A stretch of DNA of 64,000 nucleotides from Cheilinus undulatus (lineage: Eukaryota > Chordata > Actinopteri > Labriformes > Labridae). Under the pieces are notes generated by a model, which made no database searches, had not been told where the DNA came from, and saw nothing but the letters and a program-made list of their open reading frames with translations. A program made the position numbers and the translations under genes. Shown piece after piece: positions 31,001 through 57,730 of the stretch; within the stretch, counting starts at the first letter, position 1; every line of letters begins with the position of its first letter. The DNA lies in the NCBI RefSeq assembly GCF_018320785.1, contig NC_054875.1, forward strand, positions 34,823,657 through 34,887,656, in the 5' to 3' direction.

Positions 31001-34000
31001 CTCTTTTAAGGGTGTCCTCACCAAGACAGTAGCAGCAAACTGCGTGCATACAGATTTAGTGCTCAAAGGCATTCTGGGAAAACTGCAGATTTGTCATAAC
31101 TTAAATAATTTGAGTAATAACCAAGTGTTAGCTACGTCTTGATATCTATGGCTATAACCTTATAAAAACAGCTATATGTGTTCAAAAAATACAGAAACTC
31201 ATTTAACTTCCTGACACAAGCTTCACCACCAAAAACAGTAAATCCCAAACGGGTGGGTAACTGCAGCACTGAAAATGTCCTTGGAAAAGTGTAAATCCCA
31301 ACCAGGAAAGAACAAAATGGCAGTTTCTCCCTGCACATGCTCAGACAGGGCAGTATATGGTCCTCATTTGAACACAGTTTTTTTTATGTTCCTGGTACAC
31401 ATTTAAATCAACTAGCCTGAACACATTTTTAAGATTACTTGTACATAATTACAATCACTTTAGTTGAACACAATTTTTTTTACATTATTTTAACACATTT
31501 CAAACCAACTTATTTGAACAAAGTTTTATTATGTTACTTTTACACAATTAAAATAAATTCATTTGAAATGGAGACAGCACATTTTGAAATTAGTCAAAAA
31601 ATATACGAAGGATTAAATTACACATTCAAATTAGTGAAACAAACTTAATAATTATATGTTATAAATACTAAGAGTCAAAATCTGTTTTTACAGTGTATTT
31701 CTAGTTTTCAGTTTTGAAAAGTTGTACTATTAAAGCTTAGATATTTTTCAATGTCATTAAAATTTGAGAGCTTTCCTGAAGAAAGTACACACCTGAGAGT
31801 TTCAGCTGGAATTCTTTGAGAGCACCATTATACATTTTACTGTGGTTGATTAACTAAATAAATGGGTGATATAGCCCAAGTAAGACAGCAAACAGCTTTC
31901 AAAAAATTTAAAAGAGAGAATAATATTATGAAAGGGAAAATTATTAAGTTAAAAAATACTTAAATCAGTCCTCAATTATAGACTACTGGTTGTAACTATT
32001 ACAGTACAAGCCATAACTGAAAGTTCTGTTATATGTCCACACGGTGGCGCTGTTCACAACGAAGACTTTTAGTTGCAGCCATGGCCTGTGGGTTTATTAT
32101 ATGATTTAACCTTATCTGAATTGTGATGATACACTTTTTGACAAAAAGTGAACAGATTCAGGGTATATTTTAGCATATTTAGGGCTAGAATCAAAGAGAG
32201 GAGTACTTAAAAAAAATCAGTCATTTCTGTGAGTGAAAGTTATGTGTCGTGTTTTGTAGAACTCCTACTATTTGTGGCGGGCTCTTCTCTGTATCCAAAT
32301 CGTTCTTTGAGCATATCGGGGCTTATGACGATGAGATGGTTTTCTGGGGAGGTGAGAATTTGGAGCTGTCCTTCAGGGTAAGGAGTTTTTCAGTCTTTCT
32401 CGTGACAGTGTTCACATAATTTCAACACTTTCAGTCTCATTTTGTACTGTGCCCTTCCTGTAAAGGTCTGGCAGTGTGGAGGTCAGCTTGAGATAATTCC
32501 TTGTTCAGTTGTGGGGCACATTTTCCGCAAAAATATCCCTCACAAATTCCCCAACGCCTTCTCTGTGATCAACCGTAACCTGGTGCGGCTTGCTGAGGTC
32601 TGGATGGACGACTACAAATGGATTGTCTATCGCAGAAATCTAGGGACAGCTGCCATTTTTTGGGGTGTAAGTAGGAATACTCAGCCACTATATTTATGAT
32701 GCCACATGAACTTACTGACTATATATTACTTTTCCTTTTGATTTTCCTCCAAGGATTCATTTGGCAATGTTACTGAGCGCCTTGATCTCAGGAAGAGATT
32801 AAACTGCAAGAGCTTCTCTTGGTACCTGAACAACATCTACCCAGAGGCCTACGTACCTGACATCATAACAGACAGAGAAGGACAGGTAGTTAACATCTGG
32901 AATGTATCAGACATTCAGACTCTATTAAACATCTACAAGTCATACTCCCTAACAACCTTTCAGAAACATTTGGTCTAATTGTAGACTTTTAAATTCAAAG
33001 ATGCAGTCAATACAAAGGTGGCATTAGTTGAAACTTCATGATAAGTAGATCTGGATGAATATTCTTCCAAGAATACAATCCCTTTCAGGACCCATGAGTC
33101 AAAATACCTTACGAGCCGTTTGTAGAATTGGGCAGACAAGACATACATGGAAAGACATGCGTGGTGAGGGAAAGGGCCAGGACTGAGTATATAACTCTAC
33201 AGTTAAGAAAGGAAAAGGTTGGAATAGGCCTTCTTTGCCTGTAAGAGTATTATTATGCAGCTTAACTGATCACCAATATTCTGTATACTGCAGGATGGAA
33301 GGATACAGAAGGCACAATAATAAAAGGAATGCCAAATAAAACCTTGATAGCGGATCGCAGACTGCAGAATGAACTGATGGTTTCAGATAATCCCATATTT
33401 GACATTCTTCTGAAATCCCTGCACTAAAAAGTTACAATTTACAGAATAGACAATCCATTAATCTTCTGAGGTGGTTTGCCTAAGATTCAGATTTGATGGC
33501 CCCAAGTAAAAATGATGAAAGATTTAGAAAATGGATCTCTAAAGGTTTAACTGACCACAATTTATTTATCCACAAGGGGGCATCCTAGAGATTTGAAACC
33601 CTAATGGTTGGGTGAAAAAGACTTTTGAAGACCTGTAAAAGCCAGGCAAATCATTACTTATCAGCACCTAAAAGAGGCTTCAGGAGAAAGTGAATCAGGG
33701 TTCCTATGAGCATTCCCATTGTTAGGCCCCAAAGATGTAATAAGAGATTTTTGTGACATCAGGGTAGTAGGGAGATGTGTTGGAGACTTTGTGGAACCAG
33801 TGGAGCTATTCGCATTCATATCCTCTGGCATTGCTAGGTTATTAGAACATATTAGGAAGAGATCCATAAACATTTTTATTTATTTAGTGGATTTATTTGA
33901 TAGAGACAGTGAAGATTACATGGGAAACAGGCTGTTACAAACAAGCTATAAGCAACTGATGTTTCACATATAAGGATTATTAGCTCTAGATGGGCTTTTT

Positions 34001-36991
34001 AGAAAATGAAAGAAGGTAAAAGGAAATATATCAAGTTTGCATAAAAATTACATAAAAATTGTTACAGATGTTTAAAAAAAATAAGAGTAAATGGTAAACA
34101 TTTACATCACAGTTACATAAAATTACAGCGGACATGGAGTAGGTAAAAATGCTAACATTTCTGATTCTGTTTCAGCCACCTTTTAACATATTTGTTTACA
34201 GTCTATATGTCTTGTGTTATTTCATTTCAGTTAAGTTGGTATTGCATTCCTTATTTGAGAGCCTCTTATAGAAAAAGCTGACTGTCCCAGGGTGGTCTTA
34301 CGATGGGCAGTTTTACAATTACCACTGGCTGTGCCCGTGCAGGTCCTACCATCAGTTTGCCTCATAAAAAGTTGACAAAATTTCCGTTACTAAGTTGTGT
34401 AAGCATTTCAAAACCAGTTTCAAACAGGAGAGTTTTATAAAACTATCAAAGCTGTGCAAATTATACTGCTTTAGTATGCGACAGTGGAGCCATCTCCTGG
34501 GTTTTTTAATCCATTGTTTTTAATATTTGGTTTTACAAAGCTGCAAAAGGCTTAATCATGGTTAACAAGGCTTGGCTGCACACTGTGACACGATACACGT
34601 GGCATACACATATATATACAGCTGTGTTGCTTTAATTAATACAGTGTCTTATTAATTTGAAACAGTTGACATTTCTTTTAACCATCTTTGCGACCTTTTT
34701 GATGGGTTTTTCAAATTTAAGTCTGGAGTCTAGAACCTCCCCTAAAAATTTAAAGTCATTAACCATCTCAATGTCTTCTCCCAGTACTGCTACTCTGGGT
34801 TTTACTGATTGTATTGTTTTTTTTACCCCTAAAGATTTATTTTTTGAGCCTTTATTGATAGAGGACAATAGATAGAGTCAGAAACAGGGATGAGAGAGTG
34901 GGGGAAAGGGCCACAGACCAGACTTGAACCCAGGCCACCAGTGTACACGGGGCGCGCCTTAAACCACTAGGCCATCTGCGTCCCTGTATTGTTTTTTTTT
35001 ATGTAAAAGCACATGGAGACTGTCTTTTTCATGTTCAAAGTGAGCTTATTTAGATCAAGCCACTTACATAACCCACTTATATATTAAGATAGTGTCTCAA
35101 TTGCCTCATTTGTGTCTTTGCTGAAGTGTAAAGGACTGTGTCATCAGCATAGAGCTGACAGCCAGCCCCCGGACAGCTTTCAGGCAGATCAGTGATAAAA
35201 AGGCTAAAAATCTATTGGCCTAATATTGAGCCTTGGGCCATCTTACTCTGTCGAAGGACAACATATGAAAACATTTCCTTTAAATGTGAAACTATGTACT
35301 TTTGTGATATATTATTTGAGAACTGAGAGATTGACAAGAAAAATGACTTTCTATACTGATGACAGCATTTAAAAAAAAACATCACAAAAAAATGATTAAA
35401 GGTGGAACCACCCAGACCCTGAGAGTGCAAAATGAAAAGTTTTGTAGGATCTGGACTAAATCAACTGAGTACATAAAACCTGCTTATTTTATCTAGTCTT
35501 TCTATGTATGAACTTTGACAACTCACGAAAAGTAATATGCTGTTTGTACATATGGTCCAGTAACTCAGGGATTTATGTAAAATGTTAAAAAGCACTTTGG
35601 ACAAAGACTCATAGACTTTGAGTAACTGTCCTTCACAATTTTCAATGGAGAAAATAACACAGGAGGGATCCAGGACATTTTTTGATGTTATAAGTCTTAT
35701 GTGCACTGGTAATAGGTAATAAAGAAAATTAAATACTACTAATAATACAAATTTAATAATAACATTATAATATGTTAATTCATAAAATAACTATTTTCCC
35801 CTGCAGTTGGAAAACTTTGAATGGGAATGCTACCTATATGCAGATACCACAGATAGAGACTGGATGCCTGTTCAGTGTGATGAAGACGAAGGACAGGTAT
35901 GCAAAATCAAATGGCTCTCAGTCAGAAGGTCAGAAAAGGGGGGGGGGGTCTGTGGGGTCACTGGTTAAAAGAAGACAGGATATTAAAGAAATATCACATT
36001 AGAGGGAGTTAAACTAAATATCAGCACTTCACAGTGAATTTGCAGAGTTAAAGTTACACTTAAAGAGTTACATTTAACACTATCTTTGCTTTACCAGTTC
36101 AACGAGTTCCTCATCTTACCTGAGATTCACCTTGCTTCAGGCAAGCTGAACATTCTCCCAAACACTGATCAGTTTGTATCCGTTGTAACCACAAAGCAGC
36201 TATCAAGTTTAGTGCACTTTTGTTGTATTTTTTACAGCAGCAAGTTAAATGAAGAGTCTGTATTAGGATTTGGACATACCAACTTGGTTAATCAGGACAA
36301 ACTGCTGGCTGTTAGGTTAACTCGATGTACTCAGAATACCTGGCTTTGGACTGGTGATACACATTGTGAAAAGTCACAGTGATGTTATGTTCTGTAACCG
36401 CACTCATTTGAGGCCTCTTGTCCAAATCCCCTGTCATATAAAGTTGTACATGCCATCATTTTGGATAAAAAGTTACATTATTGTGTTATTTATATATATA
36501 TAAAAAAGAAGTGCTATCACAGGCAATTCTTCCCCTGTCTTAAAGTACTGTCTCTGTGTTACCTGCAGTATTTTGAATACACATCCCAGCAAGAGATACG
36601 GGTCAGCGACACCACTGATTTGTGTTTGCATGTGACTCCTGTCTTGGGTATGGTGTCTCTTGAACCCTGCCAACTGAAGGGTAAAGGAACCAAAGCAGCA
36701 CCTGAGCAAGTGTGGATCTTCACAAAGGTATTCTATTGCTTCATTACCTCAGACTATAGAGCAATTGATGTTACAACACTTTCTCAAACGGCTCGGGGAA
36801 ATACTGACATTTCCTTTTCCTCATTCTTGTCACTCAACTTTTAAAGCCAGTTACATTGTTTTTTTTTCTTCTTTCAGACGGACCATCTGAGAAACCCACT
36901 TTCAGGAATGTGTTTGGCTGTCTCTGTTGAGGAGGTGTATGTGACCGCCTGTGAAGCAACCGATCTGAGCCAAAAATGGATCTTTTCATAA
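28050..36991 (+). CDS. galnt6: GALNT6-like polypeptide N-acetylgalactosaminyltransferase, with in-frame stop
   Basis: Golgi type II enzyme family that moves GalNAc from UDP-GalNAc to Ser/Thr, starting mucin-type O-glycans. Exons: 28050-28462, 28576-28748, 29596-29745, 29927-30155, 32260-32377, 32466-32666, 32754-32885, 35807-35896, 36569-36727, 36878-36991. All joins keep frame, giving 593 codons (human GALNT6 protein 622). ATG 28050 has A at -3 and is followed by a short cytosolic tail and a hydrophobic segment (residues 14-28). Landmarks are [23 protein letters not shown] (DxH metal motif), [18 protein letters not shown], and a C-terminal ricin-type lectin region ending QKWIF. GALNT6 over GALNT3 is favoured by [18 protein letters not shown] and FEHIGAYD. 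Codon 216 is TGA (29655-29657), before the DxH motif, so the gene may be a pseudogene, a null allele or contain a sequence error. Confidence 0.85.
28976..29110. repeat. dispersed repeat ('GGGGTGTCAAACTC' type)
   Basis: Starts CAGGGGTGTCAAACTCAATC followed by GGGGCCGGAACC and GGGCTGGATTTGG, a common fish interspersed repeat. The matching opposite end was not found, so this is a fragment. A G-run lies just beyond at 29184-29197. Confidence 0.55.
29655..29657 (+). other. galnt6: in-frame TGA in galnt6 exon 3
   Basis: The exon reads KIVHVV[19 protein letters not shown] where family members have VVRQ-ERKGLITARLLGA. The position is normally arginine, so a CGA to TGA change explains it. The rest of the exon and gene stays open. 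Confidence 0.85.
30289..31697. mobile_element. 1.4-kb non-autonomous element with CACTGTAAAAA termini
   Basis: The left end TACACTGTAAAAAAAGAT (30289) and right end ctgtttttacagtgta (to 31697) are inverted repeats of about 13 bp. The interior is AT-rich with repeated 'ttgaacacatttttttatgtt' and 'agttgactcaactt' motifs and no transposase. It fills most of the galnt6 intron 30156-32259. The target duplication was not resolved. Confidence 0.55.
32886..34329 (+). other. galnt6 intron segment, no recognised gene
   Basis: Left part of the 2.9-kb intron 32886-35806. It has an 84-codon plus-strand frame at 33719-33973 and an antisense one over it, neither matching a known family. It may be decayed retrotransposon sequence, but this is not supported. 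Confidence 0.4.
34330..35240 (-). mobile_element. non-LTR retrotransposon (L2/CR1/Rex-like) reverse-transcriptase fragment
   Basis: On the minus strand: MAQGSILGQ near 35210-35240 (family form PQGSILGP), LFITDLPES, then the catalytic [14 protein letters not shown] near 35130-35165. After a SINE insertion it continues as [20 protein letters not shown] and KKVAKMVKR. Stops and frame changes show it is dead. The right end (its 5' side) is truncated, as is usual for LINEs. Confidence 0.75.
34825..34986 (-). mobile_element. tRNA-derived SINE inserted in the LINE
   Basis: Minus strand: GGGACGCAGATGGCCTAGTGG (tRNA-like, box A TGGCCTAGTGG), box B-like GGTTCAAGTC, a CCCCCACTCTCTCATCCC body, then a CAATAAAGGCTC tail ending in A-rich sequence. 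The LINE sequence AAAAAAAACAATAC occurs on both sides (about 34811-34824 and 34984-34999), a target duplication from retrotransposition. Confidence 0.75.
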
Positions 36992-37309
36992 ATGTAATCC
37001 TGAATTTGTACACGTGGATTTGTGCATGGAGGTTTGCTTCAAGGTTCAGATTTTTCAGACTGTACCTCAGTACAATTTTCACACTATGTACATTCAAAGA
37101 GTTAAAGGTCTGTGTTATTGATTCCTTGTAGTACAGCTCCAATGTGAGCTGTGGGTGAAGAACCAAAGTCCCACTTATGTGCCTTAATGCCCTTTAAAGT
37201 TCAGCTGAAGCTCAACAAGCCCTTACTAGTCTGAGATCACCAACTCGAGAAGATTTTTACACTGTCACACAATCTCATAATAGCGCAGATCTGCACTTCA
37301 GTAAAATGC

Positions 37310-37560
37310 ACTTTAGGGCATCTGATAAGGATGCCTCCTCCCTATACCTCTGGGGTTCTTCTGGGCAGGCCCAACAAGGAACCCTAGGGTAGACCCCGAA
37401 CTCTGAAGGAACTTTGAGCAAGGGAACACCTCGAGATCCCCAAGGAGAAGGATGACAATGTCGCTGAGGAGAGGGATGTCAGTTTCCTTAGCCTGCTGCT
37501 ATCTTAACCCAGCACTAGAAGAAAATGTATGCATGTATAGGTGATGGATTCAGTACATTT
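37310..37560 (+). mobile_element. LINE 3'-terminal fragment
   Basis: Recognisable, diverged form of a common fish non-LTR 3' end. 'gggcatctgataaggatgcctcc' is followed by a decayed 'gaggtg..cgggca' block, 'gtagaccccg', 'cacctcgagatcccc', 'gctgaggagagggatgtc', and 'cctgctgctatcttaacccag', ending near GTGATGG. All quotes are partial. It lies between galnt6 and g6pd. Confidence 0.6.
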
Positions 37561-37568
37561 ATTACAAG

Positions 37569-37956
37569 TAGGACTATCAAGATTAATCAAGTTAATCTTG
37601 ATTAAGGTCCAACGTTAGTGCACAAATTGTTTTTAATCGTGATCAATCACTTTTTGTGCCTACATATTTCCTTTATTTCCTTTTTTAATCTATTTCTGCC
37701 ACTTTCTACCTATTATTCTGCTTGTTTTAAACCATGATTTACCATTTACAACACATCATGCCACCTTTTATCCATTTTAACTCTGTTTAAGGGAAGATGT
37801 TTACATTTTGAGGAGGTTTACATATTACTGCATAAATAAATGAAAAAAGATTTTGCTTTGATAAGATGTGTAACAAAAGATGCAAGTAATCACAACTTAA
37901 TATAGAAATTCTTAAAGTAATCACGATTGAAAAATAATAATCTTTTGACAGCCCTA
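37569..37956. mobile_element. MITE-like repeat with TAGGGCTGTCAA termini
   Basis: The left end TAGGACTATCAAGATTAATC and the right end ttttgacagcccta are inverted repeats (TAGGRCTRTCAA). The interior has 'gattaatc' and 'atcgtgat' motifs. A fragment of the same family is at about 55990-56090. It contains AATAAA at 37835-37840, which could serve as a galnt6 poly(A) signal. Confidence 0.55.
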
Positions 37957-38284
37957 ATGAAAAGATAAATATTTTACAGGAACAAAACGTGTTTCAACTA
38001 AATAAGAAAAAAAAATAACTTTACTAAAACATTTTGGGAATGTTTTTCTATTCAAGAAATTAAACTTGGAGTGGTATTTTTTTTTTGTAAATAAATTTCC
38101 AAAAACAAGTTGTCTCCTGCATTTCTGTCCCATTTTGTGCTTCCCTCCCCTCTTATTCGTGCTCCTTTTGATACTAAAACATGTATTTTTCACCATACCA
38201 GTCTTACGGGCTTGTGTTTATGTCTGCGCGCGCATGTACGTGAGGGGGGTTGTTCAGTTTAAGGACGCCCGTACGCCGCGTCGA

Positions 38285-38292
38285 TGACGTCA
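38285..38292. promoter_or_regulatory. palindromic cAMP response element
   Basis: TGACGTCA, the full CREB/ATF consensus, 15 bp upstream of ATG 38308 in the g6pd promoter region. Function is inferred from the motif and its position. Confidence 0.6.
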
Positions 38293-38307
38293 CTTGATTC
38301 GACAGCC

Positions 38308-53745
<15,438 letters not shown>

Positions 53746-54810
53746 ACTGTGATAAAAACAGATGAGGGAGGAGTAGAGGTAGGAGAGTAGGAAGATCTGC
53801 AGAAGGGGAAGTGAGTTGTGTCATGTTCCAACACTGAGATGTCTTTAAGGAGAGAACCGTTTCCACCGTGTGGATCCTTGAGGCAGCAGGAAGGATGTGA
53901 AAAGTTATTTGAAGAAAAAGAAAAGAGTCTTTCTCAGGTAAAGCAGGTATTCCTTGGAGCCATTTCATCAGACATTGAAGGGAGCATTATTGTTGTGTGC
54001 TTGAATCATGGGCCAACGCTATTTTTTTTTCTATTTTCATAAACTCATACATTCCAAGCAGCTTTCCATGTTTTATTTTACCGTTGGGACCAGGTCAGTT
54101 GTAGAGGGAACATAAAATCCGAACCAGGATGCTTCTTTGTCTGATAATCTGGCTCCAAGTAGGCATGAATTAGGTCTTAATTTGTCAGGATGGAGAATGG
54201 AAATAAAAATTGTGACAAGAACAGAGCAGAACAATAAAACACCCAGCTGTCATCCTCACCCAGTGTTAGTGCTGTACCAAAGACAGTCAGTGAATGCACC
54301 AGAGAGGAGGAGGAACACAGGACTGATTGTTCACCAATTTTCACTCTTTTGATTGTAGCACCATTATGCTTTAACGCCATTTATTAATCACACTTCTGTA
54401 TTTTAAACTTGCATATCGTCTTTGCCTCCTCTGTCTGGGACCAACAGGTCATAGCTGTCTGATAAATGAACTGTGGTTTACAAAGAGCGATGAAGGCAGT
54501 TTCTCTTCAAAGCATTCATTCTGAGATAGTCTTAAGTGTCCTTCTGGACTAGCAAAACAAGCTCTCTGTCTTGTTTAGTAGCCTCCCTTTGAGCTCTGTT
54601 CCCTTTTTGTTTACATTATTTTTCAAGTTTATTTAAGTTACTGATATTCATCTTATATTTTCATAATCCTCAAACAGTAGCGGCGTCCATCACTAATCAG
54701 TGAATGTCTTTATAATGACGTACTGTATGTATACTGCGTTTAACTTCTCTCACATTTAAAACTAGCTCCATTTACACATCTTGTAATAAAATAGTTTTAC
54801 TTCTCTTGGG
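53746..54810 (+). other. g6pd: probable g6pd 3'UTR
   Basis: Follows the TGA at 53743-53745. AATAAA at 54785-54790 is the best poly(A) signal, giving a 3'UTR of about 1.05 kb. No other gene is recognised in it. Confidence 0.6.
54785..54790 (+). terminator. candidate g6pd poly(A) signal
   Basis: AATAAA in the sequence after the g6pd stop, followed within 35 bp by a T-rich stretch. Confidence 0.5.
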
Positions 54811-57730
54811 GTTCAGATGTTCTTTTTTTTCTTACAACAAAGTCACAAATGATTGGTGCATGTTTAAAAAAGTTGCTTTGAATGGAGTCATTCCATGTTA
54901 TGACAATCCCCCAAAATGTATGACTCAATATAATAACCTGAAAAGAGCTGAGCTGTTATGCTCTCGAGCTCTACACATGTGATTTATTGGGGTCCTCTTC
55001 ATCCAGGGTGTTACCTGTTGGAAATAAAATAAACACACGGCACCTGCTAAGAACAGTATGAATATAATTACAAGAAGGTCTTTATTATAAAGGCAAAAAA
55101 TCATTTGCAAAACAATTCATGAAGGTAAGAATAGTCCAGTTAGCTTCCTTTAACACAAAAATCATTTTCTTAACTTTCTAATGAAATAAAAGCTTGCTAT
55201 GGGTCAACGAGTGAATTAAAATACCTAAAAAAAATACTAAAAAAGTCACACTGTTCCTTTGAATGTCTTATTGCAATCACTGTAGTAGCAAAGAGACACA
55301 ACAGTGAGAAACATCCAGCTGCTGCCCTGCTTGCACACGACTAATATATTTAACCCTGACAACCCTGAATATAAAGACTAACACAGACTACTTTTATCAC
55401 AAAAAAAAAAACTATATAGACATTTTCAGAGCCATTGCACTCAGGACCAAAGAAAAAAAACTCCTGAAAATTAACTGTCAATCATACACAGGTTGTTTTC
55501 GGGTGAAATTTGACCTTCGCTTTTAATTTGAAAAGCATGTGTTGCAAATGGAGCAGTCAAATCAAAAGATTAGATTTTTAAAAAAATCTTGAATTTAATT
55601 TCAGAATTTCTGTAGTTAATCTCAATGAATTGCATCCTTATTATCCCATTTTAAAATTCCATGTTTTTGTATCATTTTCTATTTTTCTACTGTCTTAAAC
55701 TAAGGGTAATTGACTCCATGTGTTGACACAGGCTCGCTGTTTTAGATTGAAGATTATGACATGAACTTAACCAGGGAAGAAAAATAACTTGTTGTGGATT
55801 GAAAGGAAATTAGAGAACAGTCAAAAGGTAAATGTTTAATATCACAAGGAGCAGATGACTTTTGACTTGTCCACAAAGCTGTCTGTGATTCATTTTAAAG
55901 ATGAGATATTAAGGAGCAGTGGTGTACTTATTTTACATCACTGTGGCTGCAGGGAAATGCTGCAGTGGATTAATCAAAGTGTGCTAAAAGGGACGATAAA
56001 TAATGGGATTAATCGTGATTTAAAAAACTGGTGCACTAATTGTGGACCATTAATCCTGATGGATGTGATTAATCTTGACAGCAGTCACAGTTTTGCTGTG
56101 AAAAAGGTCAAAAAGTCTTTGTGCAGTTTCACTAATCACTTTGCTTGACACCTGCCCCTCTGACATCACTTACTGGTAACACTTTAGAATAGAATAAAGA
56201 ATAATTACCTTGTAAAAAGTTGACATTTAATGAGTGACAACCCAGAAATAAGGTAACATTAGAGAAGTATTTTCCTATTAATAACATTTTATTTGCTAAG
56301 TTATTCCACACAATGTTGTGGCAGTTTTCTGGTAATTGCGTGTTTTTTAATCCTAACCCTAACTCACTAACCCAGTGGTTTTCAAATAGTGTGGCAACGC
56401 ACACTGCTGTGCCTTGGAAATCTGTACAACCATACACCATTAATACAACTCTACAACAACAGAAAGTATGTTATCATGTGTCACAACAATCATTTGTGCA
56501 GTGATGATGTGGTGCCTTGAGATTTTGGCTTGAGCTTAGGTGTGCCTTGAGCAGATAAACTTTGAAAACCACTGCCCTAACCTTAAAAATTACTAAATAA
56601 ATTTTCAGGAAGGATTCATTCAGGTAAGTAGGCCAATATAACGAAATTACCTGGGAATTATCAAGCAACTTATATAGAAAATTATATTTTTTCAAAGAAA
56701 TTACCTGTTAAAATGCCACCTTATTACCAGAGAAGAGCAAGAAAATTACAAGGATCTGCCTGATAATTAATACATTATTACTAGGCCAATGCTTCCTTAA
56801 TATTTTTGCATTATTACGCCGTTGAATGCCAAGTTTTAGAGGTAATTACCACTTTTTCTTGAGAAATTATATAATTACTACTTATAACTATGAAATTCTA
56901 GGTAATAAGAGCACACTATAAAAAAAGTTACTTTATAAATTAAGTCAGGATTTATGTTTATGATCTTGTTTGCTTTCATAGCACATAGACACCAAGTTTG
57001 TTTGATAAACAACTAAAACTTTGCCAAAGCAGCTTTAAATGGAACAACAAGGGGATAATTATGACCAAAGATATTTTGACTGAAAGATTTAGCTTTTTAT
57101 TCCCATCTAAAAAAAGAAAAAGAACTTACTCCTCTTGCCCTGTAGATGGGGGTGTTGTCATTTCAAAGAAATTGATCAGCTCAGACAAGTTCACACTTTA
57201 GTTTTGTCATCAATAGAAGTACATTTGAAATCACTGGCCAATTTAATAAAATAATTTTTTGTTTTCTTAAACTAAAAAACAGTTAAATACCTTTACAACC
57301 TAACTAAAAAATGCTTGTGTATGTTAAGTATAAATTCAAGCTAAATGGCTTGTTTAGTTCCCAACAGTCGTCTTCTTTATTGGCACATTGCAGCAAATCT
57401 TAACATGTTAAATCTGCCATCACAGAGGAACTTCTAAGACTTCACAAGGAGGAATTTGATAAATTATTATGAAAATTACCAAATATTTATTTAGTAGATA
57501 TTTGCTGAAATTTATAGTTATAGATGCTGGTATATATAGAATCTGTATCAATGTCTGTGTATAAAAAGGATATTGCTTTAAAAAAAAAGAAGGTGTACTT
57601 CATGTCACATGACCTTCCCAACATTTATCTTTCAGTCAAGACCCCCTCTGAGCTGCTGATTAATCTAAATAATAGAGATGGTTGTCATTTCAACGAGAGA
57701 GTGAAAAATGAATCAAGCTATGATTTGATG
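54811..57730. other. intergenic spacer between convergent g6pd and gpd1
   Basis: About 2.9 kb, AT-rich. It contains a fragment of the 'gattaatc' repeat (about 55990-56090) and a hAT-like MITE (56373-56574). No coding sequence was recognised; open frames are short and have no family resemblance. Confidence 0.55.
56373..56574. mobile_element. 202-bp hAT-like MITE with perfect 14-bp termini
   Basis: The ends CAGTGGTTTTCAAA and its exact reverse complement TTTGAAAACCACTG bound a 202-bp non-coding element. The flanking 8-mers CACTAACC and CCCTAACC match at seven of eight positions, an 8-bp target duplication typical of hAT. Confidence 0.75.

Noticed and set aside
32655-32760. Apparent frameshift between galnt6 exons 6 and 7
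   Set aside because: It arises only if the donor is taken at 32665 (gtgtaa). The better donor gtaagt at 32667 keeps the frame.
33719-33973. 84-codon plus-strand frame in a galnt6 intron
   Set aside because: No family resemblance and an overlapping antisense frame of similar length; no exon signals that would fit galnt6.
36086-36382. 98-codon frame between galnt6 exons 8 and 9
   Set aside because: No resemblance to the lectin domain, and exons 8 and 9 already join in phase.
56351-56372. Telomere-like CCTAACCCTAAC string
   Set aside because: Only two units, inside AT-rich intergenic DNA; chance or ordinary repeat sequence.
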